Source of the DNA: Actinotalea subterranea
Lineage (GTDB): Bacteria; Actinomycetota; Actinomycetes; Actinomycetales; Cellulomonadaceae
Assembly: GCF_008364845.1 (NCBI RefSeq)
Contig: NZ_VTTP01000005.1
Span: 62,001 to 126,000, forward strand
Direction of reading: 5' to 3'
Length of the DNA: 64,000 nt
Positions 35,084 to 44,587 of this stretch are shown here, in pieces. Numbering within the stretch: the stretch's first letter is position 1; every line of letters starts with the position of its first letter. The notes beneath the pieces are model-generated. The model saw only the letters and a list, made by a program, of their open reading frames with translations. It was not told the origin of the DNA and did no database searches. A program made the position numbers and the translations under genes.

Positions 35084-35887
35084 CTACTCCACCTGCACGA
35101 CCTCGGCCCCCGCGGCCCGCAGGTGCCGCAGCTCGTCCGCCGGGGCGCTGGGCCCCGTGACGATGCGGTGGACCTGGTCGAGGCGCGCGATGCGGCCGAG
35201 GTGGACCTGGCCGATCTTCGAGCCGTCGGCGACGACCACGGAGTGCTCCGCGGCGGTGAGGATCCGCTGCTTGACCTCGGCCTCGGGCAGGTTGACGTTC
35301 GTCACCCCGTGCTCGACGTCGATGCCGTTGCAGCCGATGAACGCGAGGTCCGCGTGGACCCGCTCCAGCAGGAGCGTGGCCATCGGGTTCACGAGCGAGT
35401 GCTGGAGCGGGCGCAGCGTCCCGCCGGTCACGACGACGGAGAGCCGGCCGATGGCCCGCTCGAGGTCGAGCGCGATGTTGAGGCCGTTGGTGATGACGAC
35501 GACCTGCTCGAGGTCGGTGCGCGCGGCGAGCGCACGGGCGATCGCCGTCGTCGTCGTGCCGACGTCGATGATCACGCTCATCCCGGACGAGACCATCGCC
35601 GCGGCGTGCTCGCCGATGCGCTGCTTCTCGCGGGCGAACTCGACGGCGGCCTGCTCGAACGTGGGCTCCGTCCGGTTGCCGCCGACGGGGGCGATGACGC
35701 CGCCGCGGACGCGACGGACCGCGTGCGAGAGCTCGAGGGCCGCGAGGTCCGTGCGGACCGTGACGTCGGAGATGCTGAAGGCGTCGGCAAGGTCGGCGAC
35801 GCGCACGAACTGTCGTTCGGCGATCAGCTGGAGCATGCGTTCGCGACGGAGCGTCACGGGCAGCTGCTCGACCTCTTCCTTGAGCAC
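35084..35887 (-). CDS. DeoR/GlpR-family transcriptional regulator
   Basis: The 267-residue protein has the N-terminal winged helix LRRERMLQLIAERQFVRVADLADAFSISDVTVRTDL and a DeoR sensor domain with VIIDVGTTTTAIA and VVVADGSKIG. These regulators answer to phosphorylated sugars, here perhaps ribulose 5-phosphate or a related metabolite. The GTG at 35887 was chosen: TTGACT (35923-35918) and GACAGT lie 18 nt apart, and the -10 is 6 nt before that GTG, making a leaderless start. A palindrome GTTGAGTCAAC (35914-35924) overlaps the -35 and may be autoregulatory. Confidence 0.82.
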   Translation of the reverse strand: MLKEEVEQLPVTLRRERMLQLIAERQFVRVADLADAFSISDVTVRTDLAALELSHAVRRVRGGVIAPVGGNRTEPTFEQAAVEFAREKQRIGEHAAAMVSSGMSVIIDVGTTTTAIARALAARTDLEQVVVITNGLNIALDLERAIGRLSVVVTGGTLRPLQHSLVNPMATLLLERVHADLAFIGCNGIDVEHGVTNVNLPEAEVKQRILTAAEHSVVVADGSKIGQVHLGRIARLDQVHRIVTGPSAPADELRHLRAAGAEVVQVE

Positions 35888-36037
35888 GCACCTACTGTCC
35901 GGGGCGAGCCAGGGTTGAGTCAACTTCTTGAAGCCAACTTTTGATTGCGAAACAGTAACGACGCGTCACGGGCCGCGCGAGTGGGCCCTTGGTCCCGGCT
36001 TCGAGCCGCTGACCTGCGCCTCTACCGTCCGGGCACG

Positions 36038-36067
36038 CCAAAGACCTCCGGATGCGGAGGTCTTTGG
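36038..36067. terminator. 13-bp hairpin terminator upstream of deoR
   Basis: CCAAAGACCTCCG (36038-36050), loop GATG, and the exact complement (36055-36067) form one of the strongest stems in the window. It lies past araA on the minus strand, after the araA-proximal hairpin. The rest of 35888-36183 shows no gene. Confidence 0.8.
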
Positions 36068-36135
36068 TTAGGCCAGATGGGGGATATCGAAAGCGCGCGA
36101 AAGGTGCACTCGGCTCAGCCGGGCGGGGCGGGCGT

Positions 36136-36173
36136 TGGCCCTGCCGACCCGGGGGGCCAGGCCGGCAGGGCCA
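36136..36173 (-). terminator. terminator directly after araA
   Basis: TGGCCCTGCCG (36136-36146) pairs with CGGCAGGGCCA (36163-36173) around a 16-nt G/C loop, 11 bp past the araA stop. It is the first of two tandem terminators ending the araBDA operon. Confidence 0.75.
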
Positions 36174-36183
36174 CGCCGAGGCT

Positions 36184-37692
36184 TCAGAAGCCTTGCGCGA
36201 GGCGGTAGTACGCGTGGTTCCAGCGGATCTCCTGCGCGAACCCGCGGGCCGTCGTGCCGTCGTCGATCGACAGGAGCTCGGTCCGGGCGATGTCGGAGAA
36301 GTCCTCGAACGCCTCCATGCCGACCTGGGTCGTCAGGACCGTGTGGTGCGCCGCGCCGGCCATGAGCCACGCCTCCGCGGAGGTCGCGAAGTCCGGCTTC
36401 GGCTTCCACACGGCGCGCGCCACGGGCAGGTTGGGCAGCGCGGCGTCGGGCGCCACGATGTCGACGGCGTTGGCGGTGAGGCGGAAGCGGTCGCGCATGT
36501 CCGACAGCGCGACGACGACGCCCGGGCCCGGGTCGGTGTCGAAGACCAGGCGGACCGGGTCCTCCTTGCCGCCGATGCCGAGGGGGTGGATCTCGAGCGA
36601 GGGCTTCGACGTCGTGAGCGACGGGCAGATCTCGAGCATGTGGGCGCCGAGGATCTTCTCGTCGCCCGGCACCAGGTTGTAGGTGTAGTCCTCCATGAGC
36701 GAGGCGCCACCGGGCAGCCCCTCACCCATGACCTTCGCGGCGCGGACGAGCAGGGCGGTCTTCCAGTCGCCCTCGGCACCGAACCCGAAGCCCTTCGCCA
36801 TGAGGCGCTGGACGGCGAGCCCCGGGAGCTGGCGAAGGTCGCCGAGGTCCTCGAACGTCGTCGTGAACGCGGTCGCACCGATCTCGCCGAGGAGCGAGAG
36901 GAGCGCGACCTCCTGGCGTGCGCCGTAGCGCAGGGAGTCGTGGCGCTCGCCACCCGCCCGCAGCTCGGGGGCCACGTCGTAGAGGTCCTCGTACTCCGCC
37001 ACGACGGCGTCGACGGCGGACTCGTCCACGGCCGCGACGGCGGCGACGAGGTCGTTGACGCCCCACGTGTTGACCGAGACGCCGAAGCGCAGCTCGGCCT
37101 CGGTCTTGTCGCCCTCGGTCACGGCCACGTTGCGCATGTTGTCGCCGAAGCGCGCGAGCTTGAGCTCGTGCGTCGCGGCCCAGCCGGCCGCCGCGCGCGC
37201 CCACGTGCCGACGCGCGCCTGCACGGTCGGGTTCGACACGTGGCCGACGACCGTCTTGCGCGCGACGCCGAGCCGCGACTGGATGTAGCCGAACTCGCGG
37301 TCGCCGTGCGCGGCCTGGTTGAGGTTCATGAAGTCGAAGTCGATCGTCGACCACGGCAGCTCGACGTTCGCCTGCGTGTGCAGGTGCAGCAGCGGCGTGC
37401 GCAGGGCGTCGAGGCCCGCGATCCACATCTTCGCCGGGGAGAACGTGTGCATCCACGCGATGACACCGATGCACCGGTCGGCGGCGTTCGCCTCGAGCGC
37501 CATGCGGCGGATCGCGTCGGAGTCCTTGAGCACCGGCTTCCACACGATGCGGACGGGCACTGCCTCGGCTGCCTCGAGCTCCCGGGCGATGGCCTGGGAC
37601 TGCTCGGCGACCTGGCGCAGGGTCTCCTCGCCGTAGAGGTCCTGGCTCCCGGTGAGGAACCAGACCTCGCGGTCGGCGTAGGGCTTGGTCAT
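36184..37692 (-). CDS. araA: L-arabinose isomerase
   Basis: AraA converts L-arabinose to L-ribulose. The 502-residue protein begins [17 protein letters not shown] and contains [44 protein letters not shown] and the metal-binding region [14 protein letters not shown] and [19 protein letters not shown]-like and WNHAYYRL segments complete the family pattern. It is third in the leftward araB-araD-araA operon, 55 bp after araD. Confidence 0.97.
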   Translation of the reverse strand: MTKPYADREVWFLTGSQDLYGEETLRQVAEQSQAIARELEAAEAVPVRIVWKPVLKDSDAIRRMALEANAADRCIGVIAWMHTFSPAKMWIAGLDALRTPLLHLHTQANVELPWSTIDFDFMNLNQAAHGDREFGYIQSRLGVARKTVVGHVSNPTVQARVGTWARAAAGWAATHELKLARFGDNMRNVAVTEGDKTEAELRFGVSVNTWGVNDLVAAVAAVDESAVDAVVAEYEDLYDVAPELRAGGERHDSLRYGARQEVALLSLLGEIGATAFTTTFEDLGDLRQLPGLAVQRLMAKGFGFGAEGDWKTALLVRAAKVMGEGLPGGASLMEDYTYNLVPGDEKILGAHMLEICPSLTTSKPSLEIHPLGIGGKEDPVRLVFDTDPGPGVVVALSDMRDRFRLTANAVDIVAPDAALPNLPVARAVWKPKPDFATSAEAWLMAGAAHHTVLTTQVGMEAFEDFSDIARTELLSIDDGTTARGFAQEIRWNHAYYRLAQGF

Positions 37693-37731
37693 GAGGACTC
37701 CTTCGTCACGTGCGGGGTTGCGTAGCTGGTC

Positions 37732-37760
37732 CTACGGCCGTCGGGGGTCACCGGCCGTAG
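37732..37760 (-). other. hairpin spanning the araD stop codon
   Basis: CTACGGCCG (37732-37740) pairs with CGGCCGTAG (37752-37760) across 11 nt, and the araD stop (37748-37750) sits in the loop. It lies between araD and araA and may set their relative expression. Confidence 0.55.
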
Positions 37761-38440
37761 ACGTTCTGGTAGCGGTCGTACAGGCGGTCGACGTCGGACT
37801 GCGCGATCGGCAGCGGCTCGCCGAGCTGGCGCGAGATGTGCACCGTGCGGGCGACCTCCTCGACCATGACGGCGGCCTTGACGGCGGACTTCGCGTCCTT
37901 GCCGATGGTGAACGGGCCGTGGTTGCGCATGAGCACCGCGGGCGACCGCGAGTCGCGGAGCGTCTCGACGATCCCCCGGCCGATGGAGTCGTCGCCGATG
38001 AGCGCGAACGGACCGATCGGGACGGGCCCGCCGAACTCGTCGGCCATCATCGTCAGGACGCACGGGACGGGCTCGGCGCGCGCGGCCCACGCGGTCGCGT
38101 AGGTCGAGTGCGTGTGCACGACGCCGTAGACCTCGGGCATGTGGCGGTACACGTAGGCGTGCGCGGCCGTGTCCGACGACGGCGAGCGGTCGCCGTCGAC
38201 GAGGTTCCCGTCGAGGTCGCAGACGACCATCGCCTCCGGGCTGAGCTGGTCGTACGTGACGCCGCTCGGCTTGATGACGAGCAGGTCCGCGGAGCGCAGG
38301 CGCTGCGAGACGTTGCCGGCGGTCCACACGACCAGGCCCCAGCGGGGCAGCTCGGCGTGCAGGTCGGAGACGAGCGCGCGGACGTGCTCGACCTCCTCGC
38401 GCACCTCGCTCGAGTAGGCCTCAAGGCCGTGGGCAGTCAT
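37748..38440 (-). CDS. araD: L-ribulose-5-phosphate 4-epimerase
   Basis: The 230-residue class II aldolase-fold enzyme turns L-ribulose 5-phosphate into D-xylulose 5-phosphate. Zinc ligands are visible in GVVHTHSTYATAWA and LMRNHGPFTIG; GNVSQRL and KPSGVTYDQLSPEAMVV bind the phosphate and substrate. GGGAG precedes the ATG at 38440. It starts 8 bp after the araB stop. Confidence 0.95.
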   Translation of the reverse strand: MTAHGLEAYSSEVREEVEHVRALVSDLHAELPRWGLVVWTAGNVSQRLRSADLLVIKPSGVTYDQLSPEAMVVCDLDGNLVDGDRSPSSDTAAHAYVYRHMPEVYGVVHTHSTYATAWAARAEPVPCVLTMMADEFGGPVPIGPFALIGDDSIGRGIVETLRDSRSPAVLMRNHGPFTIGKDAKSAVKAAVMVEEVARTVHISRQLGEPLPIAQSDVDRLYDRYQNVYGR

Positions 38441-38448
38441 GTCGCTCC

Positions 38449-40053
38449 CTAGATCGCTTCCGTGGCGGCCCGCTCGACCGCAAGCCCTGCGCTGTACCGC
38501 TCGAGGAAGGCCGCGTACCCCGCGACGTCGTCGGCGAGCGGTCGCACGACGTCGACCTCCGAGCCTGCGAAGACCCGGGTGCTGAGGAAGTCGCCGAGGC
38601 TCTGCTCGGACGCCGCGTGCAGGTAGGCGGCGAGCACCGCGATGCCCCACGGGCCGCCCTCGCTCGCGGTGCGGGCGACGGCGACCGGTGCGTCGACGGC
38701 CGCGGCGAGCAGCCGCTGGGCCACGCCGGCCGTCCGGAACATGCCGCCGTGCGCGGCCAGGACGTCGAGCTCCACGCCCTCGGCCGCCAGCACGCGCATG
38801 CCGAGGCTCAGCGTCGCGAACGCGCCGTAGACCTGCGTGCGCATGAAGTTCGCGAGCGTGAGCCGGCTGTCCGGCGTGCGGACGAAGAGCGGTCGGCCCT
38901 CGGCGAGGCCCGTGATCGGCTCGCCCGAGAGGTAGTTGTAGGCGATCAGGCCGCCGCCGTCGGCGTCGCCCTCGAGGGCCTCGCGCAGCAGCGCGCCGAA
39001 GACGGCGTCGGGCGCTTCCGGGTGGCCCAGCGCCGTCGCGAACCGGCCGAAGACCTCGGCCCACGCGCCCAGCTCGCTCGCACCGTTGTTGCAGTGCACC
39101 ATCGCGACGAGGTCGCCGGCGGGTGTGGTCACGAGGTCGAGCTCCTCGTGGACGCCCTCGAGCGGCCGCTCCAGGACGACCATCGCGAAGATCGACGTGC
39201 CGACGCTCACGTTCCCGGTGCGGGGCGCGACCGCGTTCGTCGCGACCATGCCCGTCCCGGCGTCGCCCTCGGGCGGGCACATGGGCGCACCCGGGCGCAG
39301 CGTCCCGGTGGGGTCAAGCAGCGCGGCGCCCTCGGCGGTGAGCCGGCCGGCCTCCTGGCCCGCGACGAGGACCCGGGGCAGCAGGTCCGCCACGCGCAGG
39401 CCCGGGCGGCGCGCCGCGACCAGCTCGTCGAGCTGCGCGAGCATCCGGGCGTCGTAGTCCTTGGTCACGGTGTCGACCGGGAAGACGCCGGAGGCGTCGC
39501 CGACGCCGAGCACCCGGCGCCCGGTCAGGCGCCAGTGCACGTAGCCCGCGAGGGTCGTGATCGTGGCGACCTCGGGGACGTGCGGCTCGTCGTCGAGGAC
39601 GGCCTGGTACAGGTGCGCGACGGACCAGCGCAGGGGGATGTTGTGGCCGAGGAGCGCGCTCAGCTCGGCCGCCGCGGGGCCCGTGCTCGTGTTGCGCCAC
39701 GTGCGGAACGGCACGAGGAGCTCGTCGCGGGCGTCGAACGCGAGGTAGCCGTGCATCATCGCGGAGACCCCGAGCGCGCCGACCTCGGTCAGGCGGACGC
39801 CGTAGCGGCGCTCGACGTCCGCGTGCAGCGCGGCGACGCAGGCCTGCAGGCCGGACCAGACGGCGTCGAGCGAGTAGGTCCACACGCGGTCGACGAACTG
39901 GTTCTCCCACTCGTGGCTGCCGTCCGCGAGGGGCGTGCCGTCCGAGTCGACGAGGCAGGCCTTGATCCGGGTCGATCCCAGCTCGATGCCGAGGGAGGTG
40001 CGCCCCGCGGTGATCTGCGTGCGTGCGCGCGCGGCGCCGTCGTCGTTGGTCAT
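38449..40053 (-). CDS. araB: FGGY-family ribulokinase
   Basis: The 534-residue sugar kinase should phosphorylate L-ribulose. It has SLGIELGSTRIKACLVD (phosphate 1), MHGYLAFD, the GNVSVGTSIFAMVV segment and LAAHGGMFRTAGVAQRLLAAA (adenosine site). The sequence is of the actinobacterial FGGY type rather than the E. coli AraB type, so the assignment rests partly on the araD and araA neighbours. It is first in the operon; a LacI-type operator covers its promoter. Confidence 0.9.
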   Translation of the reverse strand: MTNDDGAARARTQITAGRTSLGIELGSTRIKACLVDSDGTPLADGSHEWENQFVDRVWTYSLDAVWSGLQACVAALHADVERRYGVRLTEVGALGVSAMMHGYLAFDARDELLVPFRTWRNTSTGPAAAELSALLGHNIPLRWSVAHLYQAVLDDEPHVPEVATITTLAGYVHWRLTGRRVLGVGDASGVFPVDTVTKDYDARMLAQLDELVAARRPGLRVADLLPRVLVAGQEAGRLTAEGAALLDPTGTLRPGAPMCPPEGDAGTGMVATNAVAPRTGNVSVGTSIFAMVVLERPLEGVHEELDLVTTPAGDLVAMVHCNNGASELGAWAEVFGRFATALGHPEAPDAVFGALLREALEGDADGGGLIAYNYLSGEPITGLAEGRPLFVRTPDSRLTLANFMRTQVYGAFATLSLGMRVLAAEGVELDVLAAHGGMFRTAGVAQRLLAAAVDAPVAVARTASEGGPWGIAVLAAYLHAASEQSLGDFLSTRVFAGSEVDVVRPLADDVAGYAAFLERYSAGLAVERAATEAI

Positions 40054-40092
40054 CGTTGCTCCCGTTGCCTCGCAGCGGTCTGCCGCGTGAAG

Positions 40093-40123
40093 ATGTTAGC
40101 GCTCACAATGCCGGGACTGTCAA
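40093..40123 (-). promoter_or_regulatory. araBDA promoter with LacI-type operator
   Basis: On the minus strand TTGACA (40123-40118) and TAACAT (40098-40093) are 19 nt apart. TGTTAGCGCTCACA (40094-40107) covers the -10, with the same 14 bp as upstream of the ytfQ-type gene. The -35 overlaps the tetR stop codon. Confidence 0.7.
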
Positions 40124-40749
40124 GCCTGCGCCTCGGGCGCGGTCACGATGTCGAGGCCCTCCTCGAAGATCGCGAAGAGCCGCTCGGCGACGTCCTGGAG
40201 CGGCTCGGCGTACCCCGTGCCGTGCCAGTGGTGGAACATCCCCAGGAGGCCACCGGTGAGGGCGTGCGCGAACACCTGGACCTCGAGGTCGACGGCCGGC
40301 CGGCCGAGGCGCGCCGCGAGCGCGGACCCGACCACCTCGGCGAACGCGTACGTGCGCGCCGAGGCCGCCTGCTCGAGCTCGGGCGTGCTCATCATCAGGG
40401 CCACGCGGCGCCGGACCTGCCGCTCGCCGTCGGCGGAGAGCGCCCCGAGCGTCCCGACGACCACGCGACGCACGCCGTCGAGCGGCACGCGCTCGGCCAG
40501 CGCCGGCAGGAGCACGCGGTCGAGGTCGTGGTCGTACTCGTCCCAGAGGACGATCTCCTCCTTGGTCCCGAAGTAGCGGTAGACGCTGCTCGGCGACACG
40601 TCCGACGCGTCGGCGACCTCCTCGACGGTCACGGCGTCGAAGCCGCGCTCCTCGAACATGTCCAGCGCGACCGCCTGGATCCGCAGCATCGCGGCGAGCC
40701 GCTTGCGCACCCGGAGGCTGCCGCCACCACCGCTCTCGTCATCCGCCAT
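40120..40749 (-). CDS. TetR-family regulator of the adjacent ABC exporter
   Basis: The 209-residue protein has a TetR helix-turn-helix (MLRIQAVALDMFEERGFDAVTVEEVADASDVSPSSVYRYFGTKEEIV) and a helical ligand-binding C-terminus. It diverges from an ABC exporter operon, and two GACAG-containing palindromes lie at the exporter promoter. TAGCAT 6 nt before its ATG indicates a leaderless start. The stop overlaps the araB -35, so its transcript runs into the araB promoter. Confidence 0.88.
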   Translation of the reverse strand: MADDESGGGGSLRVRKRLAAMLRIQAVALDMFEERGFDAVTVEEVADASDVSPSSVYRYFGTKEEIVLWDEYDHDLDRVLLPALAERVPLDGVRRVVVGTLGALSADGERQVRRRVALMMSTPELEQAASARTYAFAEVVGSALAARLGRPAVDLEVQVFAHALTGGLLGMFHHWHGTGYAEPLQDVAERLFAIFEEGLDIVTAPEAQA

Positions 40750-40795
40750 CCGGCCATGCTAGCGGCGCGGTGACGGAGACTCTCGATTGACATCG

Positions 40796-40852
40796 ACTGT
40801 CTGTTGACAGTGACTTTCACGCGGCCTACCGTCAACTGACAGCCGCTGTCAG
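40796..40852 (+). promoter_or_regulatory. exporter promoter with two TetR-type operators
   Basis: TTGACA (40804-40809), 17 nt and TACCGT (40827-40832) form a strong promoter. ACTGTC-TGTT-GACAGT (40796-40811) overlaps the -35, and CTGACAG-CCG-CTGTCAG (40836-40852) covers the expected start of transcription. Both share the GACAG half-site and are the likely binding sites of the divergent TetR protein. Confidence 0.7.
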
Positions 40853-40871
40853 ATCGATCGAGGAGATCGCC

Positions 40872-41807
40872 ATGGCTCACGTCATCCACGCCGAGGGGCT
40901 CACCAAGTCGTTCGGGAGCACCCGCGCCCTGGACGGCCTCGACCTCACCGTCGAGCCCGGCCAGGTGCACGGCTTCCTCGGTCCGAACGGCGCCGGCAAG
41001 TCCACGACCATCCGCGTGCTGCTCGGCCTCCTGCGCAAGGACGGCGGCCGGGTCGACGTGCTCGGCGGCCACCCGTGGCGCGACGCCGTCGCCCTGCACC
41101 GCCGCCTGGCGTACGTCCCGGGCGACGTCCACCTGTGGCCGAACCTCTCGGGTGGTGAGGCGATCGACGTCCTGGGCCGCCTCCGTGGCGGCCTCGACAC
41201 CGCGCGCCGCGACGAGCTCGTCGAGCGCTTCCAGCTCGACCCGACCAAGCGGTGCTCGGCGTACTCGAAGGGGAACCGGCAGAAGGTGGCCCTCGTCGCG
41301 GGGCTGGCCGCCGACGTCGAGCTCTACCTCCTGGACGAGCCGACCAGCGGGCTCGACCCCCTCATGGAGACGGTGTTCCAGGAGGTCGTGCGCGAGCTGC
41401 GCGCCGCGGGCGGCACCGTGCTCCTGTCGAGCCACATCCTGGCCGAGGCGGAGGCGCTCTGCGACGCCGTGTCAATCATCCGCGACGGTCGCGTCGTCGA
41501 GACCGGCACGCTCGCCCAGCTCCGCCACCTCACACGGACCAGGCTCGAGGTCACCACCCGGGAGCCCCTCGACGACCTCGGCTCCGTCGCCGGGATCCAC
41601 GGGCTCAAGATCTCCGACGGCGGCCGGACCGCGCGCATCGAGGTCGAGGCCGAGGGCCTCGGCGCCGTCGTGCACCTCCTCGGGACGCGGGACGTGATCA
41701 GTCTCACGAGCACGCCGCCGTCCCTCGAGGAGCTGTTCCTGCGCCACTACGGCGAGGAGCTCGGCACGCTCGCCGTCGCCGCGTCGGGGAACGGGAGCTC
41801 CCGATGA
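40872..41807 (+). CDS. ABC exporter ATPase
   Basis: The 311-residue protein has Walker [10 protein letters not shown] (about 38-46), a signature region [16 protein letters not shown] in which the usual LSGGQ reads YSKGN, and Walker [14 protein letters not shown]; a C-terminal extension of about 90 residues follows. This matches ATPases paired with large permeases of the TnrB3-like polyketide-exporter group. AGGAG lies 6 nt before the ATG. It is the first gene under the TetR-controlled promoter. Confidence 0.88.
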   Translation: MAHVIHAEGLTKSFGSTRALDGLDLTVEPGQVHGFLGPNGAGKSTTIRVLLGLLRKDGGRVDVLGGHPWRDAVALHRRLAYVPGDVHLWPNLSGGEAIDVLGRLRGGLDTARRDELVERFQLDPTKRCSAYSKGNRQKVALVAGLAADVELYLLDEPTSGLDPLMETVFQEVVRELRAAGGTVLLSSHILAEAEALCDAVSIIRDGRVVETGTLAQLRHLTRTRLEVTTREPLDDLGSVAGIHGLKISDGGRTARIEVEAEGLGAVVHLLGTRDVISLTSTPPSLEELFLRHYGEELGTLAVAASGNGSSR

Positions 41808-43438
41808 GCACGCTCACGGGGACCTGGCACCTCGTCCGGCTCGCGCTGCGCCGGGACCGGGTCGTGCTGCCGGTGTGGGTCGCGGCCGTCGCCGGGCTCG
41901 CCTGGGGCGTCGTCGCCAGCTACCAGGGGACGCTCCTGACCGAGGCCGACCGTGTCGCGACCGCGACGTTCAGCGCGGGCAGCCCCCTGGCCCGGGTCTT
42001 CGACGGGCCCGCGTCGGGGACGTCGCTGGGGGCGATGGCCCTCGTCGAGGGCTGGAAGATCCTCGCGATCCTCACCGCGCTCATGGCCGCGCAGACCGTC
42101 GTCCGGCACACCCGGCAGGACGAGGAGACCGGCCGCGCCGAGCTGCTCGGGTCCGCCGCCGTCGGCCGGCACGCCCGGCTCGTCGCCGCACTCGTCGTGG
42201 CGCTCGGCGCGAGCCTGGCGGTCGGGGCCGTCAGCGCCGTGGCGATCGCGGCACCGAGCGGCCTCGGGTGGGCGGGCGCGTGGGCCGTCGGCATGGCCGC
42301 CGCAGGCATGGGCGGGGTGTTCGCGGCGGCCGCCGCCGTCGCCGCACAGGTGTTCAGCACCGCGCGCGCCGCGAACGCCGCCGCCGCCGCGTGCCTGGGC
42401 GGCGCGTTCCTGCTGCGTGCGATCGGTGACGTCACGGGCGAGGTGACCGACGGGGGCGTCGTCGTGCGGAGCGCCTGGCCCTCCTGGCTCTCGCCCTACG
42501 GCTGGGGGCAGCAGGTGCGGCCGTACGCCGAGGACAACTGGTGGATCGCGTGGCTGTTCGTCGCCCTGACCGTGGCCCTGGTGGTCATCGCGTTCGTGCT
42601 CGCCGACCGCCGCGACATCGGGCCCGGGATGGTCCCCGCGCCCGCGGGGCCGGCGCGCGCCGCCGCGTCGCTGGGCTCACCGTTCGGGCTCGCCTGGCGG
42701 CTCCAGCGCGGGGTGCTGCTCGTGTGGCTCGCCGGGCTCGCCGTGTTCGGCGCGGTCTTCGGCTCGCTCGGGGACAGCGTCGAGACGTACCTCGCCGACA
42801 ACGAGCCGATGCGCGCGATGCTCCAGTCGCTCGCGCCCGGCGGTGACCCCGTCGACGTGTACTACGTGCTCACGATGGCGATCATCGGCGTCGCAGCGGG
42901 CGGGTACGTCGTCCAGGGGCTCCTGCGGATGCGCGCCGAGGAGGTGGCCGGCCGGGTCGAGCCGGTGCTGGCGGCCGCGGTCGACCGTCGTCGGTGGCTC
43001 GCGAGCCACGTGGCGATCGTCGCGGGCGGCACCGCGCTGGTGCTGCTCACGGCCGGTCTGGCCGCAGGGCTCTCCTACGGTGCCGCGAGCGGCCGGTGGG
43101 CCGAGGGGGTCGGGGACCTTCTCGCCGCCGCGGCGGTGCAGGTCCCGGCCGCGCTCGCGCTCGGCGGGTTCGTGGTCGCGGTGTTCGGGGTGCTCCCCAG
43201 GTGGGCGGGCCCGATCACGTGGTTCGCCCTCGCCGCGGCGCTCGTCATGGGCCAGCTGGGCAAGCTGTTCGAGCTGCCGCAGTGGCTGCTCGACGTCTCG
43301 CCCTTCACGCACGTGCCACTGGTCCCCGCGGAGCCGTTCGACGCGACGCCCGTGCTGTGGCTCTCGGCGGTCGCGATCGCTCTCGCCGCGGTGGGCTTCG
43401 CCGCGTTCAGGCACCGGGACCTCGCGATCGGCGCGTGA
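41804..43438 (+). CDS. ABC exporter permease, two-module type
   Basis: The 544-residue permease has about twelve hydrophobic helices in two halves joined near residue 285, resembling the COG3559 'exporter of polyketide antibiotics' permeases. [25 protein letters not shown] in the first half and [24 protein letters not shown] in the second are matching cytoplasmic loops, so the gene probably arose by duplication. The start overlaps the ATPase stop (ATGA). The substrate is unknown; a toxic small molecule sensed by the TetR protein is likely. Confidence 0.87.
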   Translation: MSTLTGTWHLVRLALRRDRVVLPVWVAAVAGLAWGVVASYQGTLLTEADRVATATFSAGSPLARVFDGPASGTSLGAMALVEGWKILAILTALMAAQTVVRHTRQDEETGRAELLGSAAVGRHARLVAALVVALGASLAVGAVSAVAIAAPSGLGWAGAWAVGMAAAGMGGVFAAAAAVAAQVFSTARAANAAAAACLGGAFLLRAIGDVTGEVTDGGVVVRSAWPSWLSPYGWGQQVRPYAEDNWWIAWLFVALTVALVVIAFVLADRRDIGPGMVPAPAGPARAAASLGSPFGLAWRLQRGVLLVWLAGLAVFGAVFGSLGDSVETYLADNEPMRAMLQSLAPGGDPVDVYYVLTMAIIGVAAGGYVVQGLLRMRAEEVAGRVEPVLAAAVDRRRWLASHVAIVAGGTALVLLTAGLAAGLSYGAASGRWAEGVGDLLAAAAVQVPAALALGGFVVAVFGVLPRWAGPITWFALAAALVMGQLGKLFELPQWLLDVSPFTHVPLVPAEPFDATPVLWLSAVAIALAAVGFAAFRHRDLAIGA

Positions 43439-43480
43439 CGCGCGAACTCGCCGCAGGGCCGGCGGGCGGCGTCGAGCGGG

Positions 43481-43595
43481 CTGGTCAGCAGCGTCCGGGT
43501 CGGCGCGTGGTCAGCGTCCGGCGGGCTCGTCGGCACCGTCGGGCGGGCGCGTCGGCAGCGTCCGGGCGGAGTCTGGTCAGCGTCCCGGCGGTCCG
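43481..43595. repeat. degenerate repeats copying the lacI stop-codon end
   Basis: TGGTCAGCGTCC(G)GGCGG-like units occur at about 43481, 43508, 43551 and 43574. The last copy holds the stop codon and final codons of the leftward LacI gene; the others lie in the gap before the exporter permease stop. Confidence 0.65.
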
Positions 43596-44587
43596 CTGCT
43601 CGCGCGGACGACGAGCCGCGGCTCGATGAGCTCGGGCGCCGGGTGCTCGCCCTCGATCGCCGCGAGCAGGATGTCCATGCAGCGCCGGCCCAGCGCGGTG
43701 AAGTCTTGCCGCACGGTCGTCAGCGGCGGGTAGAAGTGGGCGGAGCCGTCGACGTCGTCGAACCCCACCACGGACACGTCGTCGGGCACCCGCACGCCGT
43801 GCTCCGCGAACGCCCGCAGGAGGCCGAGCGCGAGCTGGTCGTTGGCGGCGAACACCGCGGACGGGAGCCCGTCGCGCACCAGGTCGAGGCCGACCTCGTA
43901 CCCGCGCCCCGCGCTCCAGTCACCCTCGATGGGCTCGGGTGCGGTCAGCCCGGCCTCCTCCAGGGCGTCACGCCAGCCGCGCACGCGCGCGCGGGCGTCG
44001 AGCCAGTCGACGGGCCCCGCGAGGTGCACGACGTCGCGGTGCCCCAGGTCGAGCAGGTGCCGGGTCGCGAGCCGCGCGCCCTCGTACTGGTCGACGGCGA
44101 CGGTGTGCAGGCGGCCCCCGGGCAGCTCCTTCGGGCCGACCATGACCACGGGCACGGGCGCCGCGAAGACCTGCACCGCCTCGATCGCCTCGTCGTGCGC
44201 AGCGATGACGACGACGCCCTCGACGCCCTGGGACATGAAGTGCTCGAGCACCTCGTGCATGCCCGCCGCCTCCCAGCGGGGCACGGTCGCGACGCTCACG
44301 AAGAGCCCGGCGTCACGTGCGGCGACCTCGACAGCGATGAGCGTGCTGGTGGGCCCGAAGAGGGCGGAGCCGGAGGTGACCACGCCGATGGTCGCGGTCC
44401 GTCGCGTGACGAGCGCCCGCGCCGCGGTGTTGCGCCGGTACCCGAGCTGGGTGATCGCGTCGAGGACACGCTGCCGCGTCTCGGGGCGCACGCTCGGGTG
44501 GCCGTTGAGCACCCGCGAGACGGTCTGGTGCGAGACCCCGGCGACGGCGGCCACGTCGCTCATCGCCGGCGGGCGCGGCGTGTTCAC
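43577..44587 (-). CDS. LacI-family repressor, candidate regulator of ara genes
   Basis: The 336-residue protein has helix-turn-helix MSDVAAVAGVSHQTVSRVLNGHPSVRPETR and hinge YRRNTAARALVTRRTATIGVV. LacI proteins with the HQTVSRVLN recognition helix commonly bind TGTTAGCGCTMACA-like operators, and exactly such sites lie before araB and the ytfQ-type gene, making this the best local candidate; the LacI gene at 20419 is the alternative. It starts with GTG overlapping the proC stop (GTGA), so it is translated after proC. Confidence 0.85.
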   Translation of the reverse strand: MNTPRPPAMSDVAAVAGVSHQTVSRVLNGHPSVRPETRQRVLDAITQLGYRRNTAARALVTRRTATIGVVTSGSALFGPTSTLIAVEVAARDAGLFVSVATVPRWEAAGMHEVLEHFMSQGVEGVVVIAAHDEAIEAVQVFAAPVPVVMVGPKELPGGRLHTVAVDQYEGARLATRHLLDLGHRDVVHLAGPVDWLDARARVRGWRDALEEAGLTAPEPIEGDWSAGRGYEVGLDLVRDGLPSAVFAANDQLALGLLRAFAEHGVRVPDDVSVVGFDDVDGSAHFYPPLTTVRQDFTALGRRCMDILLAAIEGEHPAPELIEPRLVVRASSGPPGR

